Shown: positions 41,879-50,974 of the stretch, in pieces
Numbering within the stretch: position 1 is the first letter of the stretch
How the letters are laid out: every line of letters begins with the position of its first letter
Assembly (NCBI GenBank): GCA_017549285.1
Contig: JAFYVE010000050.1
Location: forward strand, 1 to 54,742
Length of the DNA: 54,742 nt
Reading direction: 5' to 3'
DNA from: Clostridia bacterium
Lineage (GTDB): Bacteria > Bacillota > Clostridia > Oscillospirales > Acutalibacteraceae
Program-made: the position numbers and the translations under genes
Notes under the pieces: generated by a model
Seen by the model: only the letters and a program-made list of their open reading frames with translations
The model's database searches: none
Told to the model about the DNA's origin: nothing

Positions 41879-44596
41879 TTATCTGATATAATAGTAGTAG
41901 ATATTGAACGCTATCGGGAGAAGATATACTGTTGCAAGTGATAAAAGCATACCTGCATAATAAACTTTTTCAAAAACTTTAAGGAATCCGTTTGAAGCTT
42001 CCTGACTGAACGGTTTTTTCTTTTCGATAATGATTATTGCAAGAACTGAGAGTGCAACAATCACAGTAATGAGAATACCGAGCTTCATACCGTAAGGCAG
42101 GTAATTCATTTCGATTACGTTTTCGCCCTTCTGAAGCTTCACTGCCATAAATGAACTCATCGCAATGCTGATATCCTGCTTTTCACCGTTGACTTTACAG
42201 CTCCAACCTTCATCGTAAGTGACAGGAATAAACACATATGTATCATCATTATCACTTGTATATACGGCTTTCAGGCTCTTGGGACCTGTTGTTACTTCTG
42301 CGTGATTATCCTTATTGATTTCGCAGAGTGAACCAAGTTTTGAATAATCAAAATAGCCTACTGTAATATTTACATCTTTACCGATGTTCTTTACTGCAAA
42401 AATATCAATCCGGACATCTTCATTTTCATATACACCGAGATCAATAAGCTCATTATGGAAATTGTTCGGGTAATTATAATTCACATCAGCACCGAAATAA
42501 CGGAGATCTGCTTTTCTGCCGTTTATCAGGATTGTGACCGACCCTCTGTATACTGATGAGTTCTCAATATCAACGTGAAGATAAACGTGCTTTTTGCCGT
42601 CCACGTGAACTGTCTGACTGAAATCGCTGTCGATATCAAATGTAAATTCATCTGTTGTGCACAGGGGTGATTTGTCACCCGTAAGAGCTGTATAAAGCTG
42701 ATTGTTAGAAGTGAATACGTCATTATTTTCAACAATATCAATATTCATAAAGTCTTCGTTCACAACAAGACCGACAGGAAGAGTGTAGTTATTGCTGTAA
42801 AGCTTTGTGTTACCGATATCGTACATATAAGTATATTCAGATCCATCGGTATCCTTCTGAGTAAATGTGTATTTCATATTCAGAAGAGCATCCGAAAGAA
42901 GTGTACCTACGCTGTCGATAACACGTGTATAAATCTGTGAATATCCGAGAGCTTCCATTGTTGAAGTCATATCGGATGATACGAGATGTGTGAAGTTTGC
43001 AAGAGCCGGATATTCGAAAAACATCGGGAAGTTACTGTTGAGTCTTACATCTGCATCCTTGATTCGTGAAAGATTGTCATTTTCAAGTTTCAGCTGTTCA
43101 GCCATTTCAAGTGAGTCGTCAATGAAATCAAGACTGTACATTGCAGTTCTTTTTGTGTTATCGGAGTTTGTTCCGAATGATACGTTTGCAAGAAGCCCGA
43201 TTTCTGCAATAAGGACACCTGCCATAAGAACATATGAAAGCTTTTTGATACCAACAAAAAGACAGAGAACATAGAATAATGCAAAACAGAAGAATGAAAG
43301 CATTATCCATTTTTCGCAATCATCGAAAAGAAGCTTGTTGTATTTGAGTCCGCTGACTGTTGAAACTTCTTTATAGACATATGAAACGAGAAGAAAAAAG
43401 CCGCCTGCAGCACTTGCGATTGCAGGGATAAGAACGGGAATGTTCTTTACGCCCTTTATTGAAAATGCCGTATTCTTTGTATTCTGAAGTACATATGCTG
43501 CCATACACACAAGAATGAATGAGAGCATATACATATATCTCAGCGGGAAACCGACATATGAACCGAGATGCCATATGAGGTTAATATTCTCGAAGAAAAC
43601 AGGCATTATGAGAATTGCGATTGAAGCTGCAAAGAACAGACACGCTTTTTTATGCTGTCTGAAATTTACGAAGAGTATCAGAAGGAATGCAAGGAATACT
43701 GCCGAACAAAGAAATACGACAGAAAACTTTACTTCTGAATAAGACTGTGGATTCTTGAGAATTTTCAGGATTGTATCAAACGCCGTTTCTTCTGATTTGA
43801 TTGAATAACGGGTTGAACGGAACATATAGTAAACTGACGGAACATTAATGACTGCCGATGCAGCAATTGAGAGAACTGATGTTACTCCGAAACGGATGAT
43901 AGTCATTTTTCTTGTTTCTTTGGGCTGAACGATTGCAAGATAAAGGAAGCCGATAAAGAACAGAAACAGGAACACCATATATGAAATATAAATTGAGAGC
44001 AACAATGTGTACGTGAGCATAAGGAAATAAGGAAGCCACTTGCCCGTTCTGAACATTCTGAGAAGGAAGTAAATCAGCACGGGGAACATAAATGCTGCGT
44101 CTATCCACCCCATATTGGTATAATAGATAATAATAAATGCGCTGCAGCTGTAAGCTACCGAAAGGAAAACCTGCCAATAGGGTTCAATTTTGAATTCTTT
44201 TCTTAAAAAGAACATCATTGAAAGTGCAGCCATTGTCATTTTGAAAATAATGAGGAACGGTATACCGTTTACTATTCCGTCACGGGGACATAACAATGTA
44301 AAAACAATTTCCCAGGGTTTCAGAATATAGAAACCTGTTGTGAGAACCTGAGTTCCTGCGGCAGTCTGCCAGTTGAACAACAGCGACTTATCACCGCCTG
44401 AGTGAAGATAATCCCAGAAGTATGTATAGTTTGATATAGTCTGCTGAACCATATCATCACATACAACGCTGCCGGCTCCGAAAGGATAAATTCCGTTTAC
44501 GGCATAAATAACAAGAACTACGGCAATTGTGACAAGCCCTGCGAATGCATAGGGCAGAAAATTCACAACGTTGATTTTTGAATTTTTCAATTTCAA
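41879..44596 (-). CDS. YfhO-family GT-C membrane glycosyltransferase-like protein
   Basis: A 905-residue polytopic protein with about 12-14 helices plus a large extracytoplasmic beta-rich domain (about 480-830) and a final helix. The first external loop has GSVVCDDMVQQ with paired acidic residues, the expected catalytic position in GT-C enzymes, and the layout matches the YfhO family. In Bacillus subtilis YfhO works with the GT2 CsbB to add a sugar to lipoteichoic acid. Here the operon also ends with a CsbB/GtrB-like GT2. The start is TTG (44596) 9 bases after GGAG; an ATG at 44605 is blocked by a stop. It is first gene of the glycan operon. Confidence 0.85.
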   Translation of the reverse strand: MKLKNSKINVVNFLPYAFAGLVTIAVVLVIYAVNGIYPFGAGSVVCDDMVQQTISNYTYFWDYLHSGGDKSLLFNWQTAAGTQVLTTGFYILKPWEIVFTLLCPRDGIVNGIPFLIIFKMTMAALSMMFFLRKEFKIEPYWQVFLSVAYSCSAFIIIYYTNMGWIDAAFMFPVLIYFLLRMFRTGKWLPYFLMLTYTLLLSIYISYMVFLFLFFIGFLYLAIVQPKETRKMTIIRFGVTSVLSIAASAVINVPSVYYMFRSTRYSIKSEETAFDTILKILKNPQSYSEVKFSVVFLCSAVFLAFLLILFVNFRQHKKACLFFAASIAILIMPVFFENINLIWHLGSYVGFPLRYMYMLSFILVCMAAYVLQNTKNTAFSIKGVKNIPVLIPAIASAAGGFFLLVSYVYKEVSTVSGLKYNKLLFDDCEKWIMLSFFCFALFYVLCLFVGIKKLSYVLMAGVLIAEIGLLANVSFGTNSDNTKRTAMYSLDFIDDSLEMAEQLKLENDNLSRIKDADVRLNSNFPMFFEYPALANFTHLVSSDMTSTMEALGYSQIYTRVIDSVGTLLSDALLNMKYTFTQKDTDGSEYTYMYDIGNTKLYSNNYTLPVGLVVNEDFMNIDIVENNDVFTSNNQLYTALTGDKSPLCTTDEFTFDIDSDFSQTVHVDGKKHVYLHVDIENSSVYRGSVTILINGRKADLRYFGADVNYNYPNNFHNELIDLGVYENEDVRIDIFAVKNIGKDVNITVGYFDYSKLGSLCEINKDNHAEVTTGPKSLKAVYTSDNDDTYVFIPVTYDEGWSCKVNGEKQDISIAMSSFMAVKLQKGENVIEMNYLPYGMKLGILITVIVALSVLAIIIIEKKKPFSQEASNGFLKVFEKVYYAGMLLSLATVYLLPIAFNIYYYYIR

Positions 44597-44632
44597 TCAA
44601 TTCATCTCCGATGGACAAAAATATACATATAA

Positions 44633-44661
44633 ATCATACCACAGATGCTCTATATAGTCAA
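44633..44661 (-). promoter_or_regulatory. Promoter of the glycan operon
   Basis: TTGACT (44661-44656), 17-bp spacer, TATGAT (44638-44633). Confidence 0.75.
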
Positions 44662-44695
44662 TAATATTATTTTTAATTATTATATATTTTTTCTA

Positions 44696-44724
44696 TTGAT
44701 TTTATTATCAATTTGTGATAGATT
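44696..44724 (+). promoter_or_regulatory. Promoter of the divergent GT-C-like gene
   Basis: TTGATT (44696-44701), 17-bp spacer, TAGATT (44719-44724). Confidence 0.55.
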
Positions 44725-44753
44725 AAAGAATAGAAAAATATAAGGAGTCTGAA

Positions 44754-46265
44754 ATGAAAAAGAAAATTTTATCAATAACCACAATATTTTCTCTGTTTTT
44801 ACTCTCAGCCGTTCCTTGCAGTGCGGCAGGCATTTCCGCAAATAATGACCCGATTGATTTTGCGGCAGCATGGGAATGCTTCAGAGTCCTCACTTCGGCA
44901 CAGATTGCACTTGCATTCACAGTTGTTGTGTTGATACTGTTTTTTGTTTTCCGCAAAAAACTCAGCAAAAAACTTGACAATTCATCATCAGCATCAATGA
45001 TGAATGCATTTCTCGGCTTTTTCTCGATTTTCGGAATCGGCTGTTTCATAATGGCTGTTATATCAGACGGTGACACCTGGTCACATCTTATGTATTACAA
45101 TCCGAATTCCGAATATGCAATAACCCAGTTTTCTGATTACATTCTGGGTGTTCAGCACGCAGGAAAACAGGATTTTGCGGGAATTGCCGACAGGTTCTCA
45201 CCTCTTGGAATCATTATTTACTATATAATTGCACAGTTCCTTCCTCCTAACCTTGTTTTTAGTGAAACAATACTGCATTATATCAAGATTCTCAGAAACC
45301 AGACATTTATGTATCTGTATCTGATTCTTGTTATGATGTGCCTTCTTCTCATTTACAAGATGAACAGAGCTGTTCTCAGAAGAAACGGACTCAAGGTAAG
45401 AGATGAGCTTGTTGCTTTCCTTGCTATTGTTTCATACCCGACAATGTACTGCGTTGAACAGGGCAACGTTGCAGGTATAGGTGTTACTCTCACATTGCTT
45501 TTCGCACTTTTCTATGATTCAAAGAATCAGATTCTCAGGGAGTTATCACACCTTGCACTTGCATTCTCTGCAGCACTCAATCCCGTTATGATTCTTTTTA
45601 TTGCATTACTCTTCATCAACAAAAAGAAGAGAACAAAGAAAGATATCGTTAAAATCATCTTATACACCGTGATTTCATACATCATTCCATCTTTTGTAGT
45701 CGGTTTTGACTCTCTTTCAATCTATATGCAGAGCCTGTTCACGGTTTCAAAAGACATTTTTGCAGCATCAAATATGAGCATAGCGAACCTGCTTGTTTTC
45801 TTCGGTGTAAACAACATTATTGTGCTTAATATTGTTACGATTGCTATGAATATAATTGCAGTTGCGTGTGCATTTATTCTTCCCTCTGCCTGGCAGAAAA
45901 TGACTGCATTAATCTATGTTGTTCTCAACATTTATTCATTCTCTAATCCCGTAAATCTTATATTCATTTTCATTCCCCTTGTATTCCTTCTTTCGGAAAA
46001 GACTCACAAGGCATCCGATTGGTTATATCTGCTTGCATTTGCACTTCTTGTTACTCCGTTCCCTGAATGGTTCTGGTTTGAACTTTCCGAATTCAATCAC
46101 TTTATGATTATGTTCAACATAAAGAACATCAGAAATGCAAATAACCTGATTTCTCTCGCATCAGTACAGACACTTTTCTTCCTGACTGTAAGCTCTGCTA
46201 TAAAAGTTCTCAGAAACAGAAAAGCTTCTGTAAAAGAAGTTGCAGAAAGCACAAAGACTGCATAA
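44754..46265 (+). CDS. Polytopic membrane protein resembling GT-C (GT87-like) glycosyltransferase
   Basis: A 503-residue membrane protein with a signal-like first helix (about 1-27), a further helix at ~52-68, and about ten more helices. After the second helix is a loop SDGDTWSHLMYYNP (about 103) with acidic residues, and later PTMYCVEQGNVAGI (about 225), similar to the RGQ/NxGN-type segment of polyprenol-dependent GT87 enzymes. The assignment is by architecture rather than a certain family match; a polymerase or flippase is an alternative. It faces away from the CDP-sugar operon across a shared 157-bp intergenic region, so it may belong to the same glycan system. Short terminator follows. 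Confidence 0.6.
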   Translation: MKKKILSITTIFSLFLLSAVPCSAAGISANNDPIDFAAAWECFRVLTSAQIALAFTVVVLILFFVFRKKLSKKLDNSSSASMMNAFLGFFSIFGIGCFIMAVISDGDTWSHLMYYNPNSEYAITQFSDYILGVQHAGKQDFAGIADRFSPLGIIIYYIIAQFLPPNLVFSETILHYIKILRNQTFMYLYLILVMMCLLLIYKMNRAVLRRNGLKVRDELVAFLAIVSYPTMYCVEQGNVAGIGVTLTLLFALFYDSKNQILRELSHLALAFSAALNPVMILFIALLFINKKKRTKKDIVKIILYTVISYIIPSFVVGFDSLSIYMQSLFTVSKDIFAASNMSIANLLVFFGVNNIIVLNIVTIAMNIIAVACAFILPSAWQKMTALIYVVLNIYSFSNPVNLIFIFIPLVFLLSEKTHKASDWLYLLAFALLVTPFPEWFWFELSEFNHFMIMFNIKNIRNANNLISLASVQTLFFLTVSSAIKVLRNRKASVKEVAESTKTA

Positions 46266-46273
46266 AGCAACAC

Positions 46274-46312
46274 ACAGACACCGTTCAAAACGGTGTCTGT
46301 TCTGATTTTACA
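46274..46312 (+). terminator. Terminator of the GT-C-like gene
   Basis: Perfect 12-bp stem (46274-46285 with 46289-46300), 3-base loop, T-rich tail. Confidence 0.85.
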
Positions 46313-46334
46313 GGTAATTTTATGCAATTTTTAT

Positions 46335-46363
46335 TTGACAATAATATCAGGATATAGTATTAT
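46335..46363 (+). promoter_or_regulatory. Promoter of the exonuclease-amidase operon
   Basis: TTGACA (46335-46340), 17-bp spacer, TATTAT (46358-46363). Confidence 0.75.
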
Positions 46364-46392
46364 TAGATTAATTATAATTAAGGAGCTTTTTT

Positions 46393-47274
46393 ATGTATTA
46401 TGTTATAATGGACCTTGAATGGAATAATTCATATAACAAAAAACTCAAAAGCTTTTTCAATGAAATTATTGAAATAGGTGCAGTTATGGTTGATGACGAA
46501 CTTGAAGTTATCGACACTTTTTCCGTACTCATAAAATCACAGTTGTCTACAAAGCTCAGCGGCAGAGTGAAAAACCTTACTCATATTTCAAATGAAGATA
46601 TGTATGGCGGAATCAGCATAAACAAGGCAATTTCCGATTTTTCAAAATGGGTTGACGGCAAGGACTGCATTTTTATGTCATGGGGAAACGGCGACCTGCG
46701 TGTAATGATAGATAATCTGAAATACTTTATGGATATTGACGGAATTCCTTTCATACCCAGATATGTTGACCTGCAAAAATACTGTCAGCAGCAGCTTAAA
46801 CTCTCAAATGCACAACAGATAGGTCTTTCGGCGGCGGCATCGCTTTTCGGAATTGATATAAGTGAATTTTCAACTCACAGAGCACTTGATGACTCACTTC
46901 TGAGCCTGAGATGTTTCAAAAAGTGTTACGATACTGATGAACTTGCAGAGCACGTTCTTATCTGTGACAACGATTTCTGGAAAAAACTGCTCTTTAAAGC
47001 AAAATTCATCACAAACATAAACGATGAGCGTATAGACAGAAGCAAAATGGTCTGTTTCTGCGACACCTGTCACAAAAGAATGCGTAAGGTTTCCGAATGG
47101 AAAATGGTGAATCAGTCTTTCAGGGCGTTATTCTACTGCAAAAATTGTGATGAACATATGATGTTCACAATCAAATTCAAAGAATATTACGATCACATTG
47201 ATATAAAATCAAAAAAATCAAAAGTTGAAGAGAACAAAACAAAAGAAAAGGGAGAAAACAAAGAAAAGGAATGA
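46393..47274 (+). CDS. DEDDh 3'-5' exonuclease with C-terminal zinc-ribbon-like domain
   Basis: A 293-residue protein. The exonuclease fold starts at once with MDLEW (D7 and E9), continues with NEIIEIGAVMV, and ends with FSTHRALDDS (His and Asp about 158-163), giving a DEDDh set as in ERI1/KapD-like RNA or DNA exonucleases. Residues ~216-255 contain paired cysteines, CFCDTCHKR and YCKNCDEHM, likely a zinc ribbon for nucleic-acid binding. The last ~25 residues are almost all Lys and Glu. It overlaps the amidase start by 4 bp (ATGA), which suggests translational coupling with a cell-wall enzyme, an odd pairing. Confidence 0.87.
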   Translation: MYYVIMDLEWNNSYNKKLKSFFNEIIEIGAVMVDDELEVIDTFSVLIKSQLSTKLSGRVKNLTHISNEDMYGGISINKAISDFSKWVDGKDCIFMSWGNGDLRVMIDNLKYFMDIDGIPFIPRYVDLQKYCQQQLKLSNAQQIGLSAAASLFGIDISEFSTHRALDDSLLSLRCFKKCYDTDELAEHVLICDNDFWKKLLFKAKFITNINDERIDRSKMVCFCDTCHKRMRKVSEWKMVNQSFRALFYCKNCDEHMMFTIKFKEYYDHIDIKSKKSKVEENKTKEKGENKEKE

Positions 47275-49946
47275 AAAAGAACGTTCTGATTTCAATTACC
47301 GCATTGCTTCTGCTTATTGCAGGAGCTTTGGGTGTTTTTTTTATTCTTAAGGACAACAACAATGAAGTTCCGCCCGAAACAGGTCTGGCTGACATCGAAG
47401 CTCTTATCAGGATGAATGAAGATACTGTTTTTTCATATCTTACAGAAGAAAAAAAACAGTTACCCGAAAATATGAAGGGATATGTTGTTGATACAGTAAC
47501 GGATATTGATTTTTCGGTTAAAACTTCGGAAGCCTTAAGAAAAAGCGTTGCAGAGTCTTTCGAAAAAGTGAATGCAATCAATCCTGACACAATCGTTATA
47601 AAATATGACACATCATCCGACTGCACGGCAGAGAATACCGATGCTGTTGAATGCATTATAAAATCGGCAGAAGAAAAGAATCTGTTCACTGTTCTCTTTA
47701 TTGATACGGAAAAATATACAGCATCTTACATTTCTGAACTTGCAGAAAAATATTCTCCCGATGCAGTAATGGTAAATGCACGTGATTTTTCACAGTCAGC
47801 CGTAAAAAATGTGACTGAAACAAAAAAAGCCCTTAATGAAAAGGACATTTTCTTCGGTACGGTAATTAATGGCAATCCAACAAAATCAAACACGGAATTT
47901 ATAAACGGTACTGCTGTTGATTTCTGTTTTATCAGCATTGATACAACTATTGCCCAGGGCGCAGAAAACACTATAAAAACGTGGGCAAAAACTGCAATTT
48001 CGGGCAATTGCCGTTTTTACGCCTTACTCAAAAACGATCTGCTTTTAACAGATGAAAACTGGAACAGAGCTGATGAAATATACAAGCAGTTACGTGCCGT
48101 CAACAACCACGGCGGTTTTTCGGGATGCATCTTCAATTCCCACAAAAATCTTAAAAACAACTTCAACAAAACAACTTCCGATTTCTATTTTTACAACGAA
48201 TATTTCAACGATTCAACATACACTTCACTTACAATCAGTTCTTTTTCAGTTGAGAACAACTCAGTTATAAGAATCACAGGTACAGCTGACAGAAACTTCC
48301 CTGTTCTGACGTGGTGTACGGCTGACGGAAAGTGGAAAAACATTGAAACACAGGGTGATGAAGGAAATTTTACAGCTGAAATAAAACTTCGTGACGGCAA
48401 AAACAAAATAACTCTCAGGCACAAGAATGCACTTTACACTTATCACATCAATAAAGCTGTTGATGTAATGAAAGAACAATCTGCGACAATCAATGAAGGA
48501 ATTCTCACACTCAGCGTAAAAGCCGTAAAAGGCGCTTCCGTAACGGCAGCTGTTGCAAACACAGACCTTATAGAACTCACAGAACAACCATCAGAAGAAA
48601 AATATGCAACATTCACAGCAACATATGAAATCCCCGCAAGTTACGGAACCCTTGCAACAGATCAGATTTCATATGCGGCGACATATAACGGACTAAATGA
48701 CATTGTGATGTGCGGTAAAGAAAAACCGTTGTCTCCTTATGATGACCATTCACTCGGAAATGCCGATATGTGTTTTGTTACAACTGATTATGCAGAAACC
48801 ACCGTTGCAGACTCCCCCGATGATTCTTCTGACCCCTTATGCACACCTCAGATAAAAGGTGCCTATGCATATGTAACGGGTTACTCAGTCAATTCAAACA
48901 ATTTTATTTATTCAACAGATACGGGTATGAAAATTCACGGTGATTGTGCAACACTCATTCTCGGAGCATACGTGATGCCCGAAAACAGAATAAAGATTGA
49001 CTCCGTTAAAACAGATAACGACACAACACTCACGTTCTCTGCCTCATACATTCCATTTATAAAAACTGCTACCGGCCCTCAGGAATACAAAAAAGGAATG
49101 CTTGACCGTGAATACAATGTTGATGCATTCACAGGTGAATATATTGATATCACATTTATGCACACAAACGAAATCAGCTACATAAATGAACCTGATTTTT
49201 CTCAGAGTGATGTCATAGAGAAAGCTGAATGGCATTCGGATTCTGAAAACAGCTCAATGACATTAAGACTTTATTTCAGGACAAAAGCTGATTTTGCAGG
49301 TTATTCACTCAGAGGTAACGGAAACGGTATTTTCTCATTGAAACTCAAAAAGACAGCCGATAATCTTTCGGGTACCGTAATAATGCTTGACCCCGGTCAC
49401 GGCGGATACGGTGCTCCCGGTACATATTCAACAAGTTCGGTTTATGAACACGAAGTGGTTTACTCAATTGCTCAGAAAGCCGCTGATATCCTCAGGGAAA
49501 AAGGTGCAACGGTAATTTTAACAAGAGGAAACGACGAGCCTCTTTTCCTTGATGAACGTGTTGATATGATAAGAGAATACGACCCCGATGTTTTTGCCAG
49601 TATACATTGTGACGGCTCTGACAACACATCGTGGTTCGGCACACACACATTCTATTACAGGAATTATTCAATGCCTCTTGCAGATGCAATCCATAAACAG
49701 ATGGTTTCTTCTTACAGAAATTATGTCTATACGGACCCCACAAGCAAGGAATACGAAAATGTTGATATGGAGTGCAAATTCTTCCCTTATATGGTCACAA
49801 GAGTTGAAGAATGCCCATCTGTCCTGATAGAATGCGGATATCTCACAAATGAAACGGACGCCGCATTCCTTACATCCGAAAACGGTCAGCTCATCACAGC
49901 AACGGCAATTGCTCAGGGAATTGTTGATTATATCGCAGGTTCCTGA
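47271..49946 (+). CDS. Membrane-anchored N-acetylmuramoyl-L-alanine amidase, multidomain
   Basis: An 891-residue extracytoplasmic protein anchored or secreted by an N-terminal helix (about 5-26). Residues ~45-310 look like an alpha/beta barrel of the GHL10/DUF187 glycosidase-like type (assignment tentative). Residues ~320-690 are beta-rich and may bind cell wall. The C-terminus is Amidase_3: MLDPGHGG (zinc His, about 706), YEHEVVY (Glu), ASIHCDG (His) and LIECGYLTN (catalytic Glu). It cleaves the amide between MurNAc and L-alanine in peptidoglycan. It overlaps the exonuclease gene by 4 bp, and its 3' end overlaps the convergent SDR gene by 53 bp. Confidence 0.87.
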   Translation: MKKNVLISITALLLLIAGALGVFFILKDNNNEVPPETGLADIEALIRMNEDTVFSYLTEEKKQLPENMKGYVVDTVTDIDFSVKTSEALRKSVAESFEKVNAINPDTIVIKYDTSSDCTAENTDAVECIIKSAEEKNLFTVLFIDTEKYTASYISELAEKYSPDAVMVNARDFSQSAVKNVTETKKALNEKDIFFGTVINGNPTKSNTEFINGTAVDFCFISIDTTIAQGAENTIKTWAKTAISGNCRFYALLKNDLLLTDENWNRADEIYKQLRAVNNHGGFSGCIFNSHKNLKNNFNKTTSDFYFYNEYFNDSTYTSLTISSFSVENNSVIRITGTADRNFPVLTWCTADGKWKNIETQGDEGNFTAEIKLRDGKNKITLRHKNALYTYHINKAVDVMKEQSATINEGILTLSVKAVKGASVTAAVANTDLIELTEQPSEEKYATFTATYEIPASYGTLATDQISYAATYNGLNDIVMCGKEKPLSPYDDHSLGNADMCFVTTDYAETTVADSPDDSSDPLCTPQIKGAYAYVTGYSVNSNNFIYSTDTGMKIHGDCATLILGAYVMPENRIKIDSVKTDNDTTLTFSASYIPFIKTATGPQEYKKGMLDREYNVDAFTGEYIDITFMHTNEISYINEPDFSQSDVIEKAEWHSDSENSSMTLRLYFRTKADFAGYSLRGNGNGIFSLKLKKTADNLSGTVIMLDPGHGGYGAPGTYSTSSVYEHEVVYSIAQKAADILREKGATVILTRGNDEPLFLDERVDMIREYDPDVFASIHCDGSDNTSWFGTHTFYYRNYSMPLADAIHKQMVSSYRNYVYTDPTSKEYENVDMECKFFPYMVTRVEECPSVLIECGYLTNETDAAFLTSENGQLITATAIAQGIVDYIAGS

Positions 49947-50709
49947 TATGCCTGATTTTATTCCATATACCTATCTGCATTGACTCGGGCAAAACAAGTG
50001 AAAGTATCTTTATTGCCAACGGCACAACATTCGGATATGAATAAAGAAAATCGTTTTCATTATCCTCGAGTGCTTTTTTCACTACATTGAACGGATAGGT
50101 TATAAAAAGAAAATTATTTATTGAATCTCCCTGTGGCGAATCTTTTGCCACGGGGATAAATTCTGTATTGACCCAATAAGGACACACGGCGGTGACACTC
50201 ACACCGCTGTTTTTTATTTCGTCTGCAAGAGCTCTTGTAAAATCAAGCACATATGATTTTGTTGCAGAATAAACATTCATAAAAGGTAGAGGAAGAAACG
50301 CACTTGCCGAAGCCATATTGATAATGGCTCCGTTGGGAGCAATAAACGGAAGGCACATTCTTGTTATGAGTGTCAGAGCCTTGATATTGACATCAATCAT
50401 ATCAGCGATATCTTCTGTATTCTGCGATTCCACGCTACCGAATTTCCCGAATCCTGCAGCATTCACAAGCAGACCGATAACAGGCTTTTCTTCAATGAGT
50501 TTTGAATTCAATTCATGTAAAGATTCTTCATCTGAAAGGTCTGCAGGAATTATTTCTGCAGGGGTTGTCATAAGACCGGCCGTTTCATAAAGCCGATCTT
50601 CCCTTCTTGCAATAAGCCATATCCTGTCATATTTATATTTTTCCGAAATAACGAGTGCAAATTCACGCCCGATACCTGACGAAGCACCTGTAACGATTGC
50701 AATTCTCAT
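49894..50709 (-). CDS. Short-chain dehydrogenase/reductase
   Basis: A 271-residue classical SDR. NAD(P) motif TGASSGIG (about 7-14), NAAGFGKFG (about 85), catalytic serine in NMASASAFLP (about 131) and YSATKSY (Tyr/Lys about 144-148). The C-terminus from ~225 is hydrophobic and may associate with membrane, as in YqjQ/DltE-like SDRs. The substrate is unknown. ATG at 50709 follows GAGGTG with 6-base spacing. The last 17 codons run antisense through the end of the amidase gene. Its 5' region carries a large hairpin and other structure (50740-50945). Confidence 0.88.
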   Translation of the reverse strand: MRIAIVTGASSGIGREFALVISEKYKYDRIWLIARREDRLYETAGLMTTPAEIIPADLSDEESLHELNSKLIEEKPVIGLLVNAAGFGKFGSVESQNTEDIADMIDVNIKALTLITRMCLPFIAPNGAIINMASASAFLPLPFMNVYSATKSYVLDFTRALADEIKNSGVSVTAVCPYWVNTEFIPVAKDSPQGDSINNFLFITYPFNVVKKALEDNENDFLYSYPNVVPLAIKILSLVLPESMQIGIWNKIRHIRNLRYNQQFPEQLPLL

Positions 50710-50756
50710 AAATATCACCTCAACCTTATTATTTACACAAAAAGTATAAATAAACG

Positions 50757-50792
50757 CCGCAACGCAGCCTTCCTGAGAAGACTGCGTTACGG
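50757..50792 (-). terminator. Large hairpin upstream of the SDR gene (candidate attenuator)
   Basis: Sixteen-base-pair stem (50757-50772 with 50777-50792), 4-base loop. Two plus-strand C-A mismatches become G-U pairs in minus-strand RNA, so the functional RNA is minus strand. It is followed by CGTTTATTTAT, a weak T tract, about 48 bp before the SDR start. Confidence 0.6.
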
Positions 50793-50945
50793 ATTTTAAG
50801 AGGTAGTGTACTGTATGTTATCGTCCGAAGACGGGAGATGGTTGTCTGTCCTATTTATGCTTAGTATAATTCGCAACGGTCAGGACAGCTGACCTTTTGT
50901 GATGCATCTTATGACCATAATATACAGTCAATTGCTTAAAACAAT
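50793..50945 (-). other. Structured leader region of unknown class
   Basis: Minus-strand RNA would contain GGTCAG/CTGACC (around 50880-50896), a CGTC-TTCG-GACG tetraloop hairpin (about 50822-50833), and CGTTGCG (50878-50872), which repeats the 3' arm of the 50757 hairpin and could therefore pair with its 5' arm. An 18-codon ORF (MHHKRSAVLTVANYTKHK, 50907-50851) has no clear ribosome site. I recognise no known riboswitch class. Confidence 0.4.
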
Positions 50946-50974
50946 ATTGAAAGAATACAGAAAAATTTAATTTT

